From assembly GCA_036346395.1 (NCBI GenBank), contig CM070603.1, positions 22,353,045 to 22,417,044 on the forward strand: a DNA stretch of 64,000 nucleotides, read 5' to 3'. Every line of letters begins with the position of its first letter. Position 1 is the first letter of the stretch. Made by a program: the position numbers and the translations under genes. The stretch comes from Hsuehochloa calcarea. Its lineage: Eukaryota > Streptophyta > Magnoliopsida > Poales > Poaceae. The notes under the pieces are model-generated. The model was not told the origin of the DNA and searched no databases. It saw only the letters and a program-made list of their open reading frames with translations. Shown here in pieces: positions 22,225 to 33,822 of this stretch.

Positions 22225-24046
22225 TGTCGGGACCCGGATTTACACATCCAAAACCCTTTGTGTCTTCTGAACTAGTCCCACATCCGTAGCTAGTTCACAC
22301 AGGAAACATCGATGAAATACCATCTATTTATCGATTTAACTAAAAAGATATCAAATTAACAAATAGTAATAATAATTGGAGCTTATAGTCAATGTTTACT
22401 TAACTTGCCACACAGGGCTAGAGAAACAAATAAAATATTGCAGTGGAACGAGAAAACTTGGAAAGGCTAATCAACATACCCACATGCAATCGAGTGGAGA
22501 ACGCATCCTAATCCGCAAAGTCTTCACAAAACTCCTATTCGTAGAATTCTTGAGTAGCTTGATATTCTTCAACTGAGCAGCAGAATTTGAAGTCGTGAGT
22601 ACATAAAGTACTCAACAAGTCGTATGGAAACAATATTCATTTAATATTAATGCAAGGCTTGAACAAAGGATTAGAAGTATGGTCTTTTGCGGAAAGCAGT
22701 ATTGACGATAAATACGGTAAATAGATTGAAATGCATAATTGAAAAGACTATAAGTAAATAAAGTAAACAATTTCTTTGAAATCAACCAGCGAACTTCCCA
22801 TTCACTTTCCAACCAAACCACCAATGTGAATTCCCTATTCACCAACCGACACAAACCACCAAGTGAATTACCCAATCACTAAACGAACATTATATCATCA
22901 AGTGAACTTCTCATTCACACTTTGACGTATTTTATAAAGAAACTATAACTCTTGTGTAAAATCGTTGGATACGCCCATGACCGCGACACTACTGCTTAAA
23001 TAGTTTTAACTCTACAGGCCCCCTCTTGCGCCATTGTGAGTATACGTCTATCCCGCAACTCACGCTCCCAAAGACAGAATAGAAATTAAAATATTGCTAA
23101 TTAATTAGCGAGGTCCATCCCACATTGGACATGTAGTTATAAAATAAGGGCCTAGTTCAATGGCGCACAAGGTTAAGTCCTTAACAAGTTACTTAGGTGA
23201 GTCTACCACAAACCCATAATGTGCTAACCGCACCGTCTTTACTTCACAATCGCTCACCCAATCGAAAATCATGTTTGTTCAACTAAGACCAATGACATAC
23301 CCTGTCATGGAACATAAATTTTAAGAACAGTGGCTACCCGCCACAATTCCATATCTCATTAATTCAAATTTAAGATTATCGATCATGTGACCATGAGCTC
23401 ATTGTAACTAAGCATGACTAAGCATATGTACAATACCAATATTGGTGATACAAATATGACCAACTAAAATTAACCAACCTATGGTGGCAAATGATTCATG
23501 GTATTCAAAAGTTCAATGGAGGAATAATGACGAATAGGTGATTAACTACTCCCAAAAGCAGTTGGTATAAAGACATCACACAATTTGATATAAAACAATA
23601 TACTTTTGAAATCATAGGTTCAATATAATCAAAGGACTACGACTTGCCTTGACTTTGGCTTTGCTCAGTTACCACACTTGGATCTTCAAAGTTTGCTTCT
23701 GCTCCTGCTCTGTGAAACAGATTGTCTAACGAGAGATAAAACAACAGGCGAAGCACAAATAAATTCAAAAGAAATCCAAAAATAGAGCTCAATTTTAGAT
23801 GAATTAAGGAATTTGAATCGACAGAAACGAAGTTCGGATGAAGGAGAACGAACTCTTGAAAGATTTGCCAGAAAGGAAAAAGAAGAGGGAAAAGAATATT
23901 CCAGAGAATATTCCTTCGGCTGGAAAAAGAAAATATAAATAAATTGAGCTAACAAGTAGGGTCCACCTGTAAGTGAGAGAGAGAGAGAGGAAGAAAGATT
24001 GGATGATATAGGGGTCCCACATGGCATAGACTGGGTTTATGGTAAG

Positions 24047-24051
24047 TTAGG
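24047..24051. repeat. TSD TTAGG, left copy
   Basis: Directly before the TGTAATACTC LTR start; repeated at 33818-33822. Confidence 0.92.
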
Positions 24052-26400
24052 TGTAATACTCTGAAAAATAATATTAATATTAATAATAACGTCTTAAGGG
24101 TCGGTGCGTAATTAAATAAAATAGTACATAAAAAAAAAATAGAATTTCAGAGTTTTAAGAGCTATATAAATAGATGGTGGGAATTTTAGAAACCCTAGCA
24201 ATCCTTTCATTTTTTTTATCCTGTGCGCCGCCGCCAGCCAATTTTCCCAAGCCTTGTCGCGTGTCGCTGCAACCGCCCCCTCCTGCGTGATCTGCTTTGC
24301 TTCTTTGCGTTGTTGCTTGTAAAGCGCTGCACTGCGGCCTTGCGTACGTCGTGCATTGCTTGATCGTAGGCGTGAAAACCCGAGACAGCAGTGCATTCAT
24401 TGCGGTGGTGTCTTGCTTCGATCATCGCGTGGACATATTCTGGTGGGTTGTCTCAACTTTACGAGTTTGGTTTTGGATGCACGTGTGGAGGCTGGATGTC
24501 CTATGGCTTCACTAGTATGTAGTGTATCACTTTGCTGTTAGATGCTTGCCGTAGCTATTAATTGCATGATCTCAAGCCGAAGCAAGTGGAAAGAAAAAAT
24601 AAACAAGGACTAGAAGGAGAAAAGAAGAAGCCAAGAAGGAAAGAGAAGAGAGAAATTTAGGAAGTTCGGATCTGGTTTTCGTCATGTGGTAATGATCTGG
24701 TTTTCTCCCTCTTTTTGTTAGTTTAATTAGAGATTAGAGAGGGTTTTAGAAATTTTAGTCGAGGGCCGATTAATAGATCCGTTAGCCTGCTATTCTGTTG
24801 AACGATTTATTCGGGTACCTTAATGGCAAATTTTGGAAATATCATCTACTAGTTAATTGTAAATAATTTCGATATCTTTCTATAGCATATTTTATCACGT
24901 CAATCGGACAAGTAGAATTTGAGTTATGAATTTTGGAAGACTGCTGTCTTTACGGTTGTCGTCTTTCGGCGCTGTTTTGGTAGACTGTAGATTAAAAATA
25001 GTAAACAGCCTAATTAGAGTTTTTGATCTACATGAAAGATGTAGATAATTGTCCAATGGTTCTGTAGAATCTGATAACGCGAAGTTTGGTTGAGTAAAAC
25101 AAAAGTTATGAATTTAGTAAGACTGCTGTTCCGAAGCGGACAGATCGGCTTTCCGGGTTAAAAACGGAGGGTTAGATGATTTAATTAGAAGACTTCGTAA
25201 TCTAAGAAAATGTGGAGAATTTTATAAAGAAACCAGAATGGGGTGGTTTGTGGTGATCGGACTTTCGAGTCAAAAGTTACGTTCGTTTTAGTACTAAGAC
25301 AGCTACGGGTAACTATTCGGTATCGGCGTAACGTGGTATATTTGGGGACGGGTAGGAGCGATGTCGATTGATTGTTGTTCTTATGATGCTGTAGCTTGTA
25401 TTGAAATTTGTGTATTTAATGTAGGAGAGGCGTCGTACTTGTTGCCATCTGCTAGCCAAATTGTGCATCGCAACTAGTAAAGGCAAGTGCATGGTAAACA
25501 AATGATCAATGATTGATCATTTGTGATTCTTTATCTTCAAGACCATTATTGTTGTGCTTTTATTTTATTTAATTGCAAACAATGGAATGACATGGTTATA
25601 TCCTTGTTGATAAACATGATGAAAAGTTGGATATGATGTTTATGATGGAGTTTGCATTTTCATACATAAGCATCTTTGCATATGAGTAGGTGATCATGAA
25701 TGATCACAACTCCACGGGAGTGGAGGAGGTCCCCGATCCTTATGGAGGAACGGGCTTGAGAGTGAATGTTGTCGCGAGCATTCACTCATGCTATACCCAG
25801 ATATCTGAAAGAAGTGCATGTGGACATGTAGATTAGAGTTGCATTCATAAATGAGATTAATGTGTGTTAAACAAATGGAAAGTAACAGCATGAGAATATT
25901 AATGGAAGTGCATGTGATGATAATGAAGTTATCGAATGCTGTTGGTTTATTATTGTTCGTTGTTTATGGATGTGTTTGCTGAGTCGTGGACTCACCCTTG
26001 CTCTTTTGTTGTCTTTAGGTGATCTTCGAGGACGCCGTAGCTGAGAGCGAGTAGAGCACATGGACAACACATGATCATTTGCCATAAGAATCTTTTCATT
26101 CAAAATTGGATTACTCTAGAACATGTTAGAGGTTGAATAAAGTTTAGGACAACGTTTTGGACTAGACTATTTGTTTCAATAATTTGGATTCATTGGTTGA
26201 TGCTATTTTGGACTATTTACCTGGTTATATTCCCTTTGCTTATTTATTATCGTTTGATCCATAATTATGCATGTTCTTTTGTGATCCATGGATATGTTTA
26301 TTGTTGTTTTCCTGCTGTAATATTATAGTGTGTCGTTAATTATTAGTTTAGAGAGTAGTGTGGTGGCATTCTAGGCTCAGTGTTGGGCTGGGGTGTTACA
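24052..26400 (+). repeat. 5' LTR of the 24052-33817 gypsy element
   Basis: Starts TGTAATACTCTG and ends GGGCTGGGGTGTTACA. The match to 31480-33817 is close to base-for-base except in a short GC-rich patch (about 24215-24335 against 31643-31765) and a palindrome (25498-25524 against 32937-32961). A TATATAAATAG promoter-like box lies at about 24163-24173. Confidence 0.93.
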
Positions 26401-26402
26401 GT

Positions 26403-26414
26403 TGGTTATCGAGC
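26403..26414 (+). other. Primer-binding site, mutated
   Basis: TGGTTATCGAGC lies two bases after the 5' LTR. It is a near match to TGGTATCAGAGC (tRNA-iMet type), with an extra T and a lost A. Confidence 0.65.
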
Positions 26415-26654
26415 GGGCTTTAGGTCCGTGGTGAATAGATTAACAACATAGGCAAACTAAAATTGTTAAAATTTGTTTTAGTATTAGTAAATCAACTAAA
26501 ATTTGCTAATGGTTAAACAATCTAAAATTTGACACACTAGTGCACAGTAGGTTAGAGAGAGGTACGAATATAGTTTTACGCTTCCGTTATGTTGTTCATT
26601 GATGGATGATTTTATTTTGACCTTTGAACTCATTGTGTATTGTTGATTGTAGTT

Positions 26655-28030
26655 GATAGCTATGCCGAGGGTAGAGGACGTGGTCGTGGTGGCCGCGATG
26701 CGTGGAGGTCGGGCCGCGGAAGAGGTTCCGTGGAGCCACCTCCGTGCGCGATGAGTCGATGGCGAGGGGTTGCCGTTGACCCGCCTCGGTTGGGGTCGAG
26801 ATGAGACCCCGCTTTCCGAGAGAGTTGGTGGGAGAGATCCGTGCTCTTCGTCAACAGCGCCGGCACCTTCTTCGCGACATCTGTTGTTGCTCTGCCGCAC
26901 ATCCACCGGCCTCGAGGCGCGGATGTCACTTCGAGAGTGGATGGAGTTGAGGTTGGATCCGCTTGACTGCCGGGCACACCGGTCGAGCAAATGGACTGGT
27001 TGCGCTACATGGAGAGGCGCTTTGGAGCTTTAGAGATGTCTTCACCTCAGAGGGTCCGTTTTGTAGCCTTTCAGCTGAAAGGGCAAGCAGATATTTGGTG
27101 GGAGGGCGTGTTGTCTTCGAGGACCGCCACTCAAGGGCCAGTCACTTGGGAGGACTTTGTTGATCAGTTCAAGGGAAAGTTCTACCCCTATTCATTTGTT
27201 GAGAAGATGGAGGTTGCCTTGACGACCTTTGCTCGGGGAAGAGGTCTATTCTTGAGTATGAGGTGAGTTCAACAACTTGGTTCGCTTTGTCCCTTCAGTA
27301 GCGAACGATGATCTTCAGAAGGCCAAGAGGTTCCGTCGGGGTCTCAATTCTGAGTACCGGCATGTGTTGGGAGCTACTCCACTCCGTGATTACAGCTCTG
27401 TGGTGGAGCAAGCCAGGGGCATGGAGTTGGAGATGCAGCTCACAAAGGGGCAGCAAGCCTCGTGGATCGTAGTTTCGTGGTGACGGAAGAGGAGCTCTAG
27501 TGAGGGAAGTGGGTCTGTTCAGCGACCCGCTTTCAAGAAATTCAAGGGAGGATCGCAGTCCTTCAAGTCTAAGCACTCGAGGCCGTTCCCTTCTTCAGCG
27601 CCTCGTCCTTTTGCAGGTACTCCAGCTCTTCGTCCTGTTCCAGGGCAGGGCATGCTTTGCTTTAAGTGCGGAGATGGACACCGCGCTGCTGAGTGCTCTT
27701 GGACGGGAGATTGCCGTCAGTGTGGCCGACCGGGTCACAAGGAGCGGGTGTGTCGCCAGAACCCCGCTAGTGTGATCAAGTGGGAGCCTGTGCCATCTTC
27801 TTCTTCAGTGGGTCCTGCTCGAGGATCTTTCCAGATGATGACTGCTCCTCCTGCACCGCCATTTCCTTCGACTTGGCGCCCCAAGAGGGTACTCTCGGCG
27901 GCCGCCACCTTCGACCGCTTCAGTCGCACGACCGGCTTTACCGCACCGCCACAAGAGATTGTTGGGGCTCGCCCGCCGCCGTTGTCTTCTTCGCCATGGC
28001 GCCACCGAGGTACGCCATGCCCACAATGAG
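26655..28030 (+). pseudogene. gypsy gag with zinc knuckles, frameshifted
   Basis: The frame shifts several times. Capsid-type blocks are clear: DWLRYMERRFGAL, then VRFVAFQLKGQADIWWEG and TWEDFVDQFKGKFYP at 26991-27180, then KAKRFRRGLNSEYR with EQARGMELEMQL at 27310-27440. Two knuckles follow at 27658-27753: CFKCGDGHRAAEC (short spacing) and CRQCGRPGHKERVC (standard). The first 330 bases of the region are GC-rich with stops in all frames; the start codon is not identifiable. Gag forms the particle and binds RNA. The indels are one to a few bases and cluster in GC-rich text. Confidence 0.85.
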
Positions 28031-28134
28031 TCCGCGGTCGTCCCGACGTGGTGATGTACTTTGCTTGTGGATTCGCTTGATGCTTTAGTCCTTTTGATTC
28101 GGGGCTACCTTTTCGTTTGTTTCGACGGCGTTTG

Positions 28135-29456
28135 CTAGGAGAGCGAACTTGAGTATGCAAAGATGGATTTCTCAATCGGTGTTGGTTAGTTCTCCGGGGT
28201 ATTATTGCTAGCTCTACCGTGCATCCCGGGTGTTCTATTGTCATTGATGGAGAGAAGTTCACGGCGAATTTGATAGTTATTCAAATGGAGCCGCTCGACG
28301 TTATCTTGGGTATGGATTGGTTGCACTCTTATCGAGCCGTGATATCTTGTTTCAGAGAACGATCTGCGTGCGCACCTCGTGCGGGAGACTTTGACTTTTC
28401 AGGAGTGCGCCTCGCGCTCTCTTTCGATTTTAATTTGACTGTTCCGGTCGTGCGGCAAAGAAAATCGGGCTTCTTTTAGCTCTTTTGCCGAAACCGAGTG
28501 TGGCTTCGCAGATTGAGGAGATTCCAGTGGTTAGTGATTATCCAGATGTGTTCCCAGCTGAGCTTCCGGGCTTGCCACCTGTGCGAGACGTGGAGTTTCG
28601 CGTTGATCTTGTTCCGGGTACTCGTCCCATCTCGATGTCTCCATATCGATTAGCACGTCCGCTTTGTGACGAGTTGAAGAAGCAGTTGGATGATTTGTTG
28701 GCTAAAGGTTTGATCAGGCGTAGTGTATCGCCATGGGGAGCTCCTGTTCTATTCACTGAGAAGAAGGATGGGAGTTGGCGTATGTGTATTGATTACCGTG
28801 CACTTAATGCGGTCACAATCAAGAACAAATATCCATTGCCCCGCATTGAGGATTTGTTTGATCGGTTGAATGGAGCTCAAGTATTCTCCAAGATCGACCT
28901 CGATGTGGTATAATCAAATCCGTGTGCGTGGCAGGATGTAGAGAAGACTGCTTTCTCCACCAGGTATGGGCATTATGAGTATAAAGTTATGTCTTTCGGA
29001 TTGACTAATGCACCTGCTATTTTTATGGAGACCATGAACAACATGTTGCACGCGTATCTAGATGACTTCGTGGTGGTGTTCATTGATGATATTCTTATCT
29101 ATTCCAAGACTAATGAGGATCATGAGCGTCATTTGAGGCTGGTTTTAGATACTTTGAGAGAGCACAAGTTCTATGCTAAGTTGAAGAAGTGTGAGTTCTG
29201 GATTTCAGAAGTGGATTTTCTGGGTCATGTGATTAACCCTCAGGGCATTGCTGTTGATCCTAGCAAGGTCTCCACAGTGGTGGATTGGAAGAGGCCGACT
29301 AGTGTGAAGGAGGTGAGGAGTTTCTTGGGATTGGCTGGTTATTATCGGCGTTTTGTGCAGGATTTCTCTATCATCGCCAAACCGATGTCTCAGCTTACTC
29401 AAAAAGGTGTGAGATTCCAGGGGGTGATGAGTGTGAGCGCAGTTTCTGCATTTTGA
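28135..29456 (+). pseudogene. gypsy protease and reverse transcriptase, broken
   Basis: A protease-type end (LDVILGMDWLHSY) lies at 28288-28335, though the catalytic Asp motif upstream is lost in frameshifted sequence. RT begins near 28510 with YPDVFPAELPGLPP and continues through YRLAR, ELKKQLDDLL and SPWGAPVLFTEKKDGS, with YRALNAVTIKNKYPLP in the next block. A stop at 28911-28913 follows SKIDL, where the family has SGYHQI; then FSTRYGHYEY and SFGLTNAPAIF. The catalytic FIDDILIYSKT is at about 29080-29115, then FLGHVI and RSFLGLAGYYRRFVQDFS. Two indels near 28900-28945 and one near 29410 break the frame. Confidence 0.93.
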
Positions 29457-29998
29457 AGGACAGGTTGGTGACCTCTCCTATTCTCACTCTTCCCGAGCCG
29501 GGAAAGCGGTTCACAGTCTTTTCAGATGCGTCTCGAGTGGGTCTTGGTTGTGTTCTCATGCAAGACGGTAAGGTGATTGCTTATGCGTCGAGGCAGTTAA
29601 AGAAGCACGAGCAGAATTATCCCACTCATGATTTGGAGTTGGCTGCGGTTGTTTTTGCTCTCAAGATTTGGAGGCATTATCTATACGGCGAGCCTTGTGA
29701 TATTTTCACAGATCACAAGAGTCTCAAGTATATCTTCACTCAGAAGGATCTGAATTTGAGGCAAAGGAGGTGGTTGGAATTGATCAAGGACTACGATCTT
29801 ACTATTCATTATCATCCAGGTAAGGCCAATGTGGTTGCTGATGCCCTTAGTCGCAAGGCGACTCCTGCTACTCTAGATTGCCTCATTGCTGATTTTGATC
29901 GTATGGGAATATCTTATTGTTATGCGGGCACGACACATGTTGAGACACAGTTGATTCTTGAGTCAGCTATTCCAGACCGTGTGCGGGAAGCACAATAG
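29453..29998 (+). pseudogene. gypsy RNase H segment
   Basis: An open frame of 181 codons, the longest intact piece of this pol. It has TSPILTLPEPGKRFTVFSDA, with the catalytic-type Asp in FSDAS, then YASRQLKKHEQNYPTHDLEL, then FTDHKSLKYIFTQKDLNLRQ, RRWLELIKDYD and HPGKANVVADALSRK, the standard Ty3/gypsy RNase H order. It would degrade the RNA strand during reverse transcription. It ends at a TAG at 29996-29998, where the next pol piece continues. Confidence 0.92.
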
Positions 29999-30061
29999 AG
30001 TGACCGGTTATTACAGGAGGTTAGAAAGCGTCTGGATGAGGGTAAAGAGTGTGATTTTAGT

Positions 30062-31159
30062 ATGGATGATTTTGGTACTTTGAGGTTTAAAGGACGCCTT
30101 TGCGTGCCGCAAAAGGCGGAGGTCAAAGATGATATCTTGAGGGAGGCACATCGTACTCCATACACTGTTCATCCTGGTGAGACTAAGATGTATCGAGATC
30201 TGAAACAGAATTTTTGGTGGAAGAGAATGAAGGTGGATATTGCTAATTATGTGGCTTCTTGCGGTGTTTGTCAGCAAGTGAAAGCTGAGCACAAGCGTCC
30301 TGCAGGGTTGTTGCAACCTTTGGAGGTTCCCCAGTGGCCTTGGGATGATATCTCTATGGACTTTGTGGTGGCGTTACCTCGTCACGCGAGGGAAGGATGC
30401 GCTTGGGTAGTGGTGGATCGATTCAAAGAAATCGCACACTTCATTCCTATTCGCACGACAAATTCAATGAGTGATCTAGCTCCTATTTATGTGCGTGAAA
30501 TAGTAAGACGCATGGTGTGCCAAAGACCATCGCTTCGATGCGGACGCCAAGTTTGTCTCCAAGTTCGGGAGAATCTGCAGTGCATTGGGCACACAGCTCC
30601 GCCTTAGTACAATGCTTCACCCACGCATGATGGGCGATCAGAGCGGACTATTCAAACTTTGGAGGACATGTTGCGATCTTGCGTTCTATCTTGGAAGGGT
30701 AGTTGGGAGGACCAGTTGCCACTTGCAGAGTTTGCTTATAATAATAGTTACCATTCCAGTATTAGAGCCGCGCCATTCGAGGTTCTATATGGGCGGAAGT
30801 GCAGATCGCCACTTTGTTGGGATGCAGTTGGAGAGAAGGCAATTTTGGGTCCGGATTGGATTCAGAAGACCGTTGAGCGTGTGGCCATGGTGAGGCAGAA
30901 TCTGTTAGCAGCTCAGAGCAGACAGAAAAGTTATGCTGATTTGAGGAGGCGTGACTTGGAGTTTGCGGTGGGTGACCAGGTGCTCTTGAGAGTGTCTCCC
31001 ACTAAAGGTATTGTTCGATTCGGCACCAAAGGGAAGCTTAGCCCGAGGTACGTTGGACCGTTCCCGATTATTGCAAGGATTGGAAAGTTAGCCTACCGCC
31101 TGGACCTGCCTGAGTCCATGCGTGGAGTTCATAATGTGTTTCACGTCTCGATGCTTTGA
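30062..31159 (+). pseudogene. gypsy integrase, frameshifted
   Basis: The HHCC zinc-binding part reads HPGETKMYRDLKQNFWW, then CGVCQQVKAEH (30170-30300). The first catalytic Asp is in ISMDFVVALPR (about 30352). The second is in frameshifted text around 30525-30545 (the ASDADAKFVSKF region needs a frame change). The third, Glu, lies in frameshifted text near 30635-30650. The frame is clean again from 30659 to 31159: LPLAEFAYNNSYHSSI, then APFEVLYGRKCRSPLCW, then LSPRYVGPFPIIARIGKLAY, ending in HNVFHVSML. A decayed chromodomain-like tail follows to about 31375. It would insert the cDNA; several short indels near 30500-30620 disable it as written. Confidence 0.92.
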
Positions 31160-31464
31160 AAGTTTTGAGAGACCCGAGCATAAGATTTCATTAGAGCCAC
31201 GACTATTGAGCAAGACCTCACAGCTTGAGTCGCGTCCGTAGCGCGATTCGGAGAGGTCGGAGCGAGTCCGAGGCACAAGACGCTGGTATACGCCAAGGTG
31301 CCGTGGGGCGATCATCCGAGAGAGAAGCGACTTGGGAGTTGGAGTCTCGCATGCGCGAGCAATACCGGAGTTGTTCACGTCGGCTACGTGTTATTTTATT
31401 GTTTAATTTCAGCAGTGTAGTTTTTATTTGAGTAGAACGGCGAGTAGAATTCGGTCGAATTCAG

Positions 31465-31479
31465 TTAAGGGGGGTAGAG
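31465..31479 (+). other. Polypurine tract of the gypsy element
   Basis: TTAAGGGGGGTAGAG immediately before the 3' LTR start. Confidence 0.85.
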
Positions 31480-33817
31480 TGTAATACTCTGAAAAATAAT
31501 ATTAATATTAATAATAACGTCTTAAGGGTCGGTGCGTAATTAAATAAAATAGTACATAAAAAATAGAATTTCAGAGTTTTAAGAGCTATATAAATAGATG
31601 GTGGGAATTTTAGAAACCCTAGCAATCCTTTCATTTTTTATCCCGCGCGCCGCCACCAATTTTCCCAAGCGTGTGCGTGTCGCTGCGCACCGCCCCTCCT
31701 GCTGCGTGATCTGCTTTTCTGCTGTTGTTCTTCACAATAAAACTACTGCGGCACTGCCTTGCGTACGTCGTGCATTGCTTGATCGTAGGCGTGAAAACCC
31801 GAGACAGCAGTGCATTCATTGCGGTGGTGTCTTGCTTCGATCATCGCGTGGACATATTCTGGTGGGTTGTCTCAACTTTACGAGTTTGGTTTTGGATGCA
31901 CGTGTGGAGGCTGGATGTCCTATGGCTTCACTAGTATGTAGTGTATCACTTTGCTGTTAGATGCTTGCCGTAGCTATTAATTGCATGATCTCCAGCCGAA
32001 GCAAGTGGAAAGAAAAAATAAACAAGGACTAGAAGGAGAAAAGAAGAAGCCAAGAAGGAAAGAGAAGAGAGAAATTTAGGAAGTTCGGATCTGGTTTTCG
32101 TCATGTGGTAATGATCTGGTTTTCTCCCTCTTTTTGTTAGTTTAATTAGAGATTAGAGAGGGTTTTAGAAATTTTAGTCGAGGGCCGATTAATAGATCCG
32201 TTAGCCTGCTGTTCTGTTGAACGATTTATTCGGGTACCTTAATGGCAAATTTTGGAAATATCATCTACTAGTTAATTGTAGATAATTTCGATATCTTTCT
32301 ATAGCATATTTTATCACGTCAATCGGACAAGTAGAATTTGAGTTATGAATTTTGGAAGACTGCTGTCTTTACGGTTGTCGTCTTTCGGCGCTGTTTTGGT
32401 AGACTGTAGATTAAAAATAGTAAACAGCCTAATTAGAGTTTTTGATCTACATGAAAGATGTAGATAATTGTCCAATGGTTCTGTAGAATCTGATAACGCG
32501 AAGTTTGGTTGAGTAAAACAAAAGTTATGAATTTAGTAAAACTGCTGTTCCGAAGCGGACAGATCGGCTTTTCGGGTTAAAAACGGAGGGTTAGATGATT
32601 TAATTAGAAGACTTCGTAATCTAAGAAAATGTGGAGAATTTTATAAAGAAACCAGAATGGGGTGGTTTGTGGTGATCGGACTTTCGAGTCAAAAGTTACG
32701 TTCGTTTTAGTACTAAGACAGCTACGGGTAACTATTCGGTACCGGCGTAACGTGGTATATTTGGGGACGGGTAGGAGCGATGTCGATTGATTGTTGTTCT
32801 TATGATGCTGTAGCTTGTATTGAAATTTGTGTATTTAATGTAGGAGAGGCGTCGTACTTGTTGCCATCTGCTAGCCAAATTGTGCATCGCAACTAGTAAA
32901 GGCAAGTGCATGGTAAACAGCGATCAATGATTGATCACTGTGATTCTTTATCTTTCAGTACCATTATTGTTGTGCTTTTATTTTATTTAATTGCAAACAA
33001 TGGAATAACATGGTTATATCCTTGTTGATAAACATGATGAAAAGTTGGATATGATGTTTATGATGGAGTTTGCATTTTCATACATAAGCATCTTTGCATA
33101 TGAGTAGGTGATCATGAATGATCACAACTCCACGGGAGTGGAGGAGGTCCCCGATCCTTATGGAGGAACGGGCTTGAGAGTGAATGTTGTCGCGAGCATT
33201 CACTCATGCTATACCAGATATCTGAAAGAAGTGCATGTGGACATGTAGATTAGAGTTGCATTCATAAATGAGATTAATGTGTGTTAAACAAATGGAAAGT
33301 AACAGCATGAGAATATTAATGGAAGTGCATGTGATGATAATGAAGTTATCGAATGCTGTTGGTTTATTATTGTTCGTTGTTTATGGATGTGTTTGCTGAG
33401 TCGTGGACTCACCCTTGCTCTTTTGTTGTCTTTAGGTGATCTTCGAGGACGCCGTAGCTGAGAGCGAGTAGAGCACATGGACAACATATGATCATTTGCC
33501 ATAAGAATCTTTTCATTCAAAATTGGATTACTCTAGAACATGTTAGAGGTTGAATAAAGTTTAGGACAACGTTTTGGACTAGACTATTTGTTTCAATAAT
33601 TTGGATTCATTGGTTGATGCTATTTTGGACTATTTACCTGGTTATATTCCCTTTGCTTATTTATTATCGTTTGATCCATAATTATGCATGTTCTTTTGTG
33701 ATCCATGGATATGTTTATTGTTGTTTTCCTGCTGTAATATTATAGTGTGTCGTTAATTATTAGTTTAGAGAGTAGTGTGGTGGCATTCTAGGCTCAGTGT
33801 TGGGCTGGGGTGTTACA
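31480..33817 (+). repeat. 3' LTR of the 24052-33817 gypsy element
   Basis: Same start and end as the 5' LTR and preceded by a polypurine tract. About 11 bases shorter, mainly from a shorter A-run near 31560 and the GC-rich patch. Confidence 0.93.
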
Positions 33818-33822
33818 TTAGG
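33818..33822. repeat. TSD TTAGG, right copy
   Basis: Directly after the TGTTACA LTR end; matches 24047-24051. Confidence 0.92.

Larger units (their letters stand above)
24052..33817 (+). mobile_element. Full-length Ty3/gypsy (Tekay-like chromovirus) element
   Basis: A 9.8 kb element with LTRs of 2.35 kb at both ends (24052-26400, 31480-33817), the TSD TTAGG on each side, a primer site, gag with zinc knuckles, protease, RT, RNase H, integrase and a polypurine tract in the usual gypsy order. The LTRs are nearly identical over most of their length, so insertion is recent relative to its neighbours. Even so, gag-pol is interrupted by many one- to few-base indels, so the copy as written cannot make a full polyprotein. 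It sits inside an older solo LTR. A decayed chromodomain-like tail (EATWELESRMREQ, about 31330-31370) supports a chromovirus. Confidence 0.93.

Noticed and set aside
24297..24541. Cys-rich small frames in the gypsy LTR, repeated at 31725-31960
   Set aside because: Identical only because the LTRs are duplicates; no start context or family signature.
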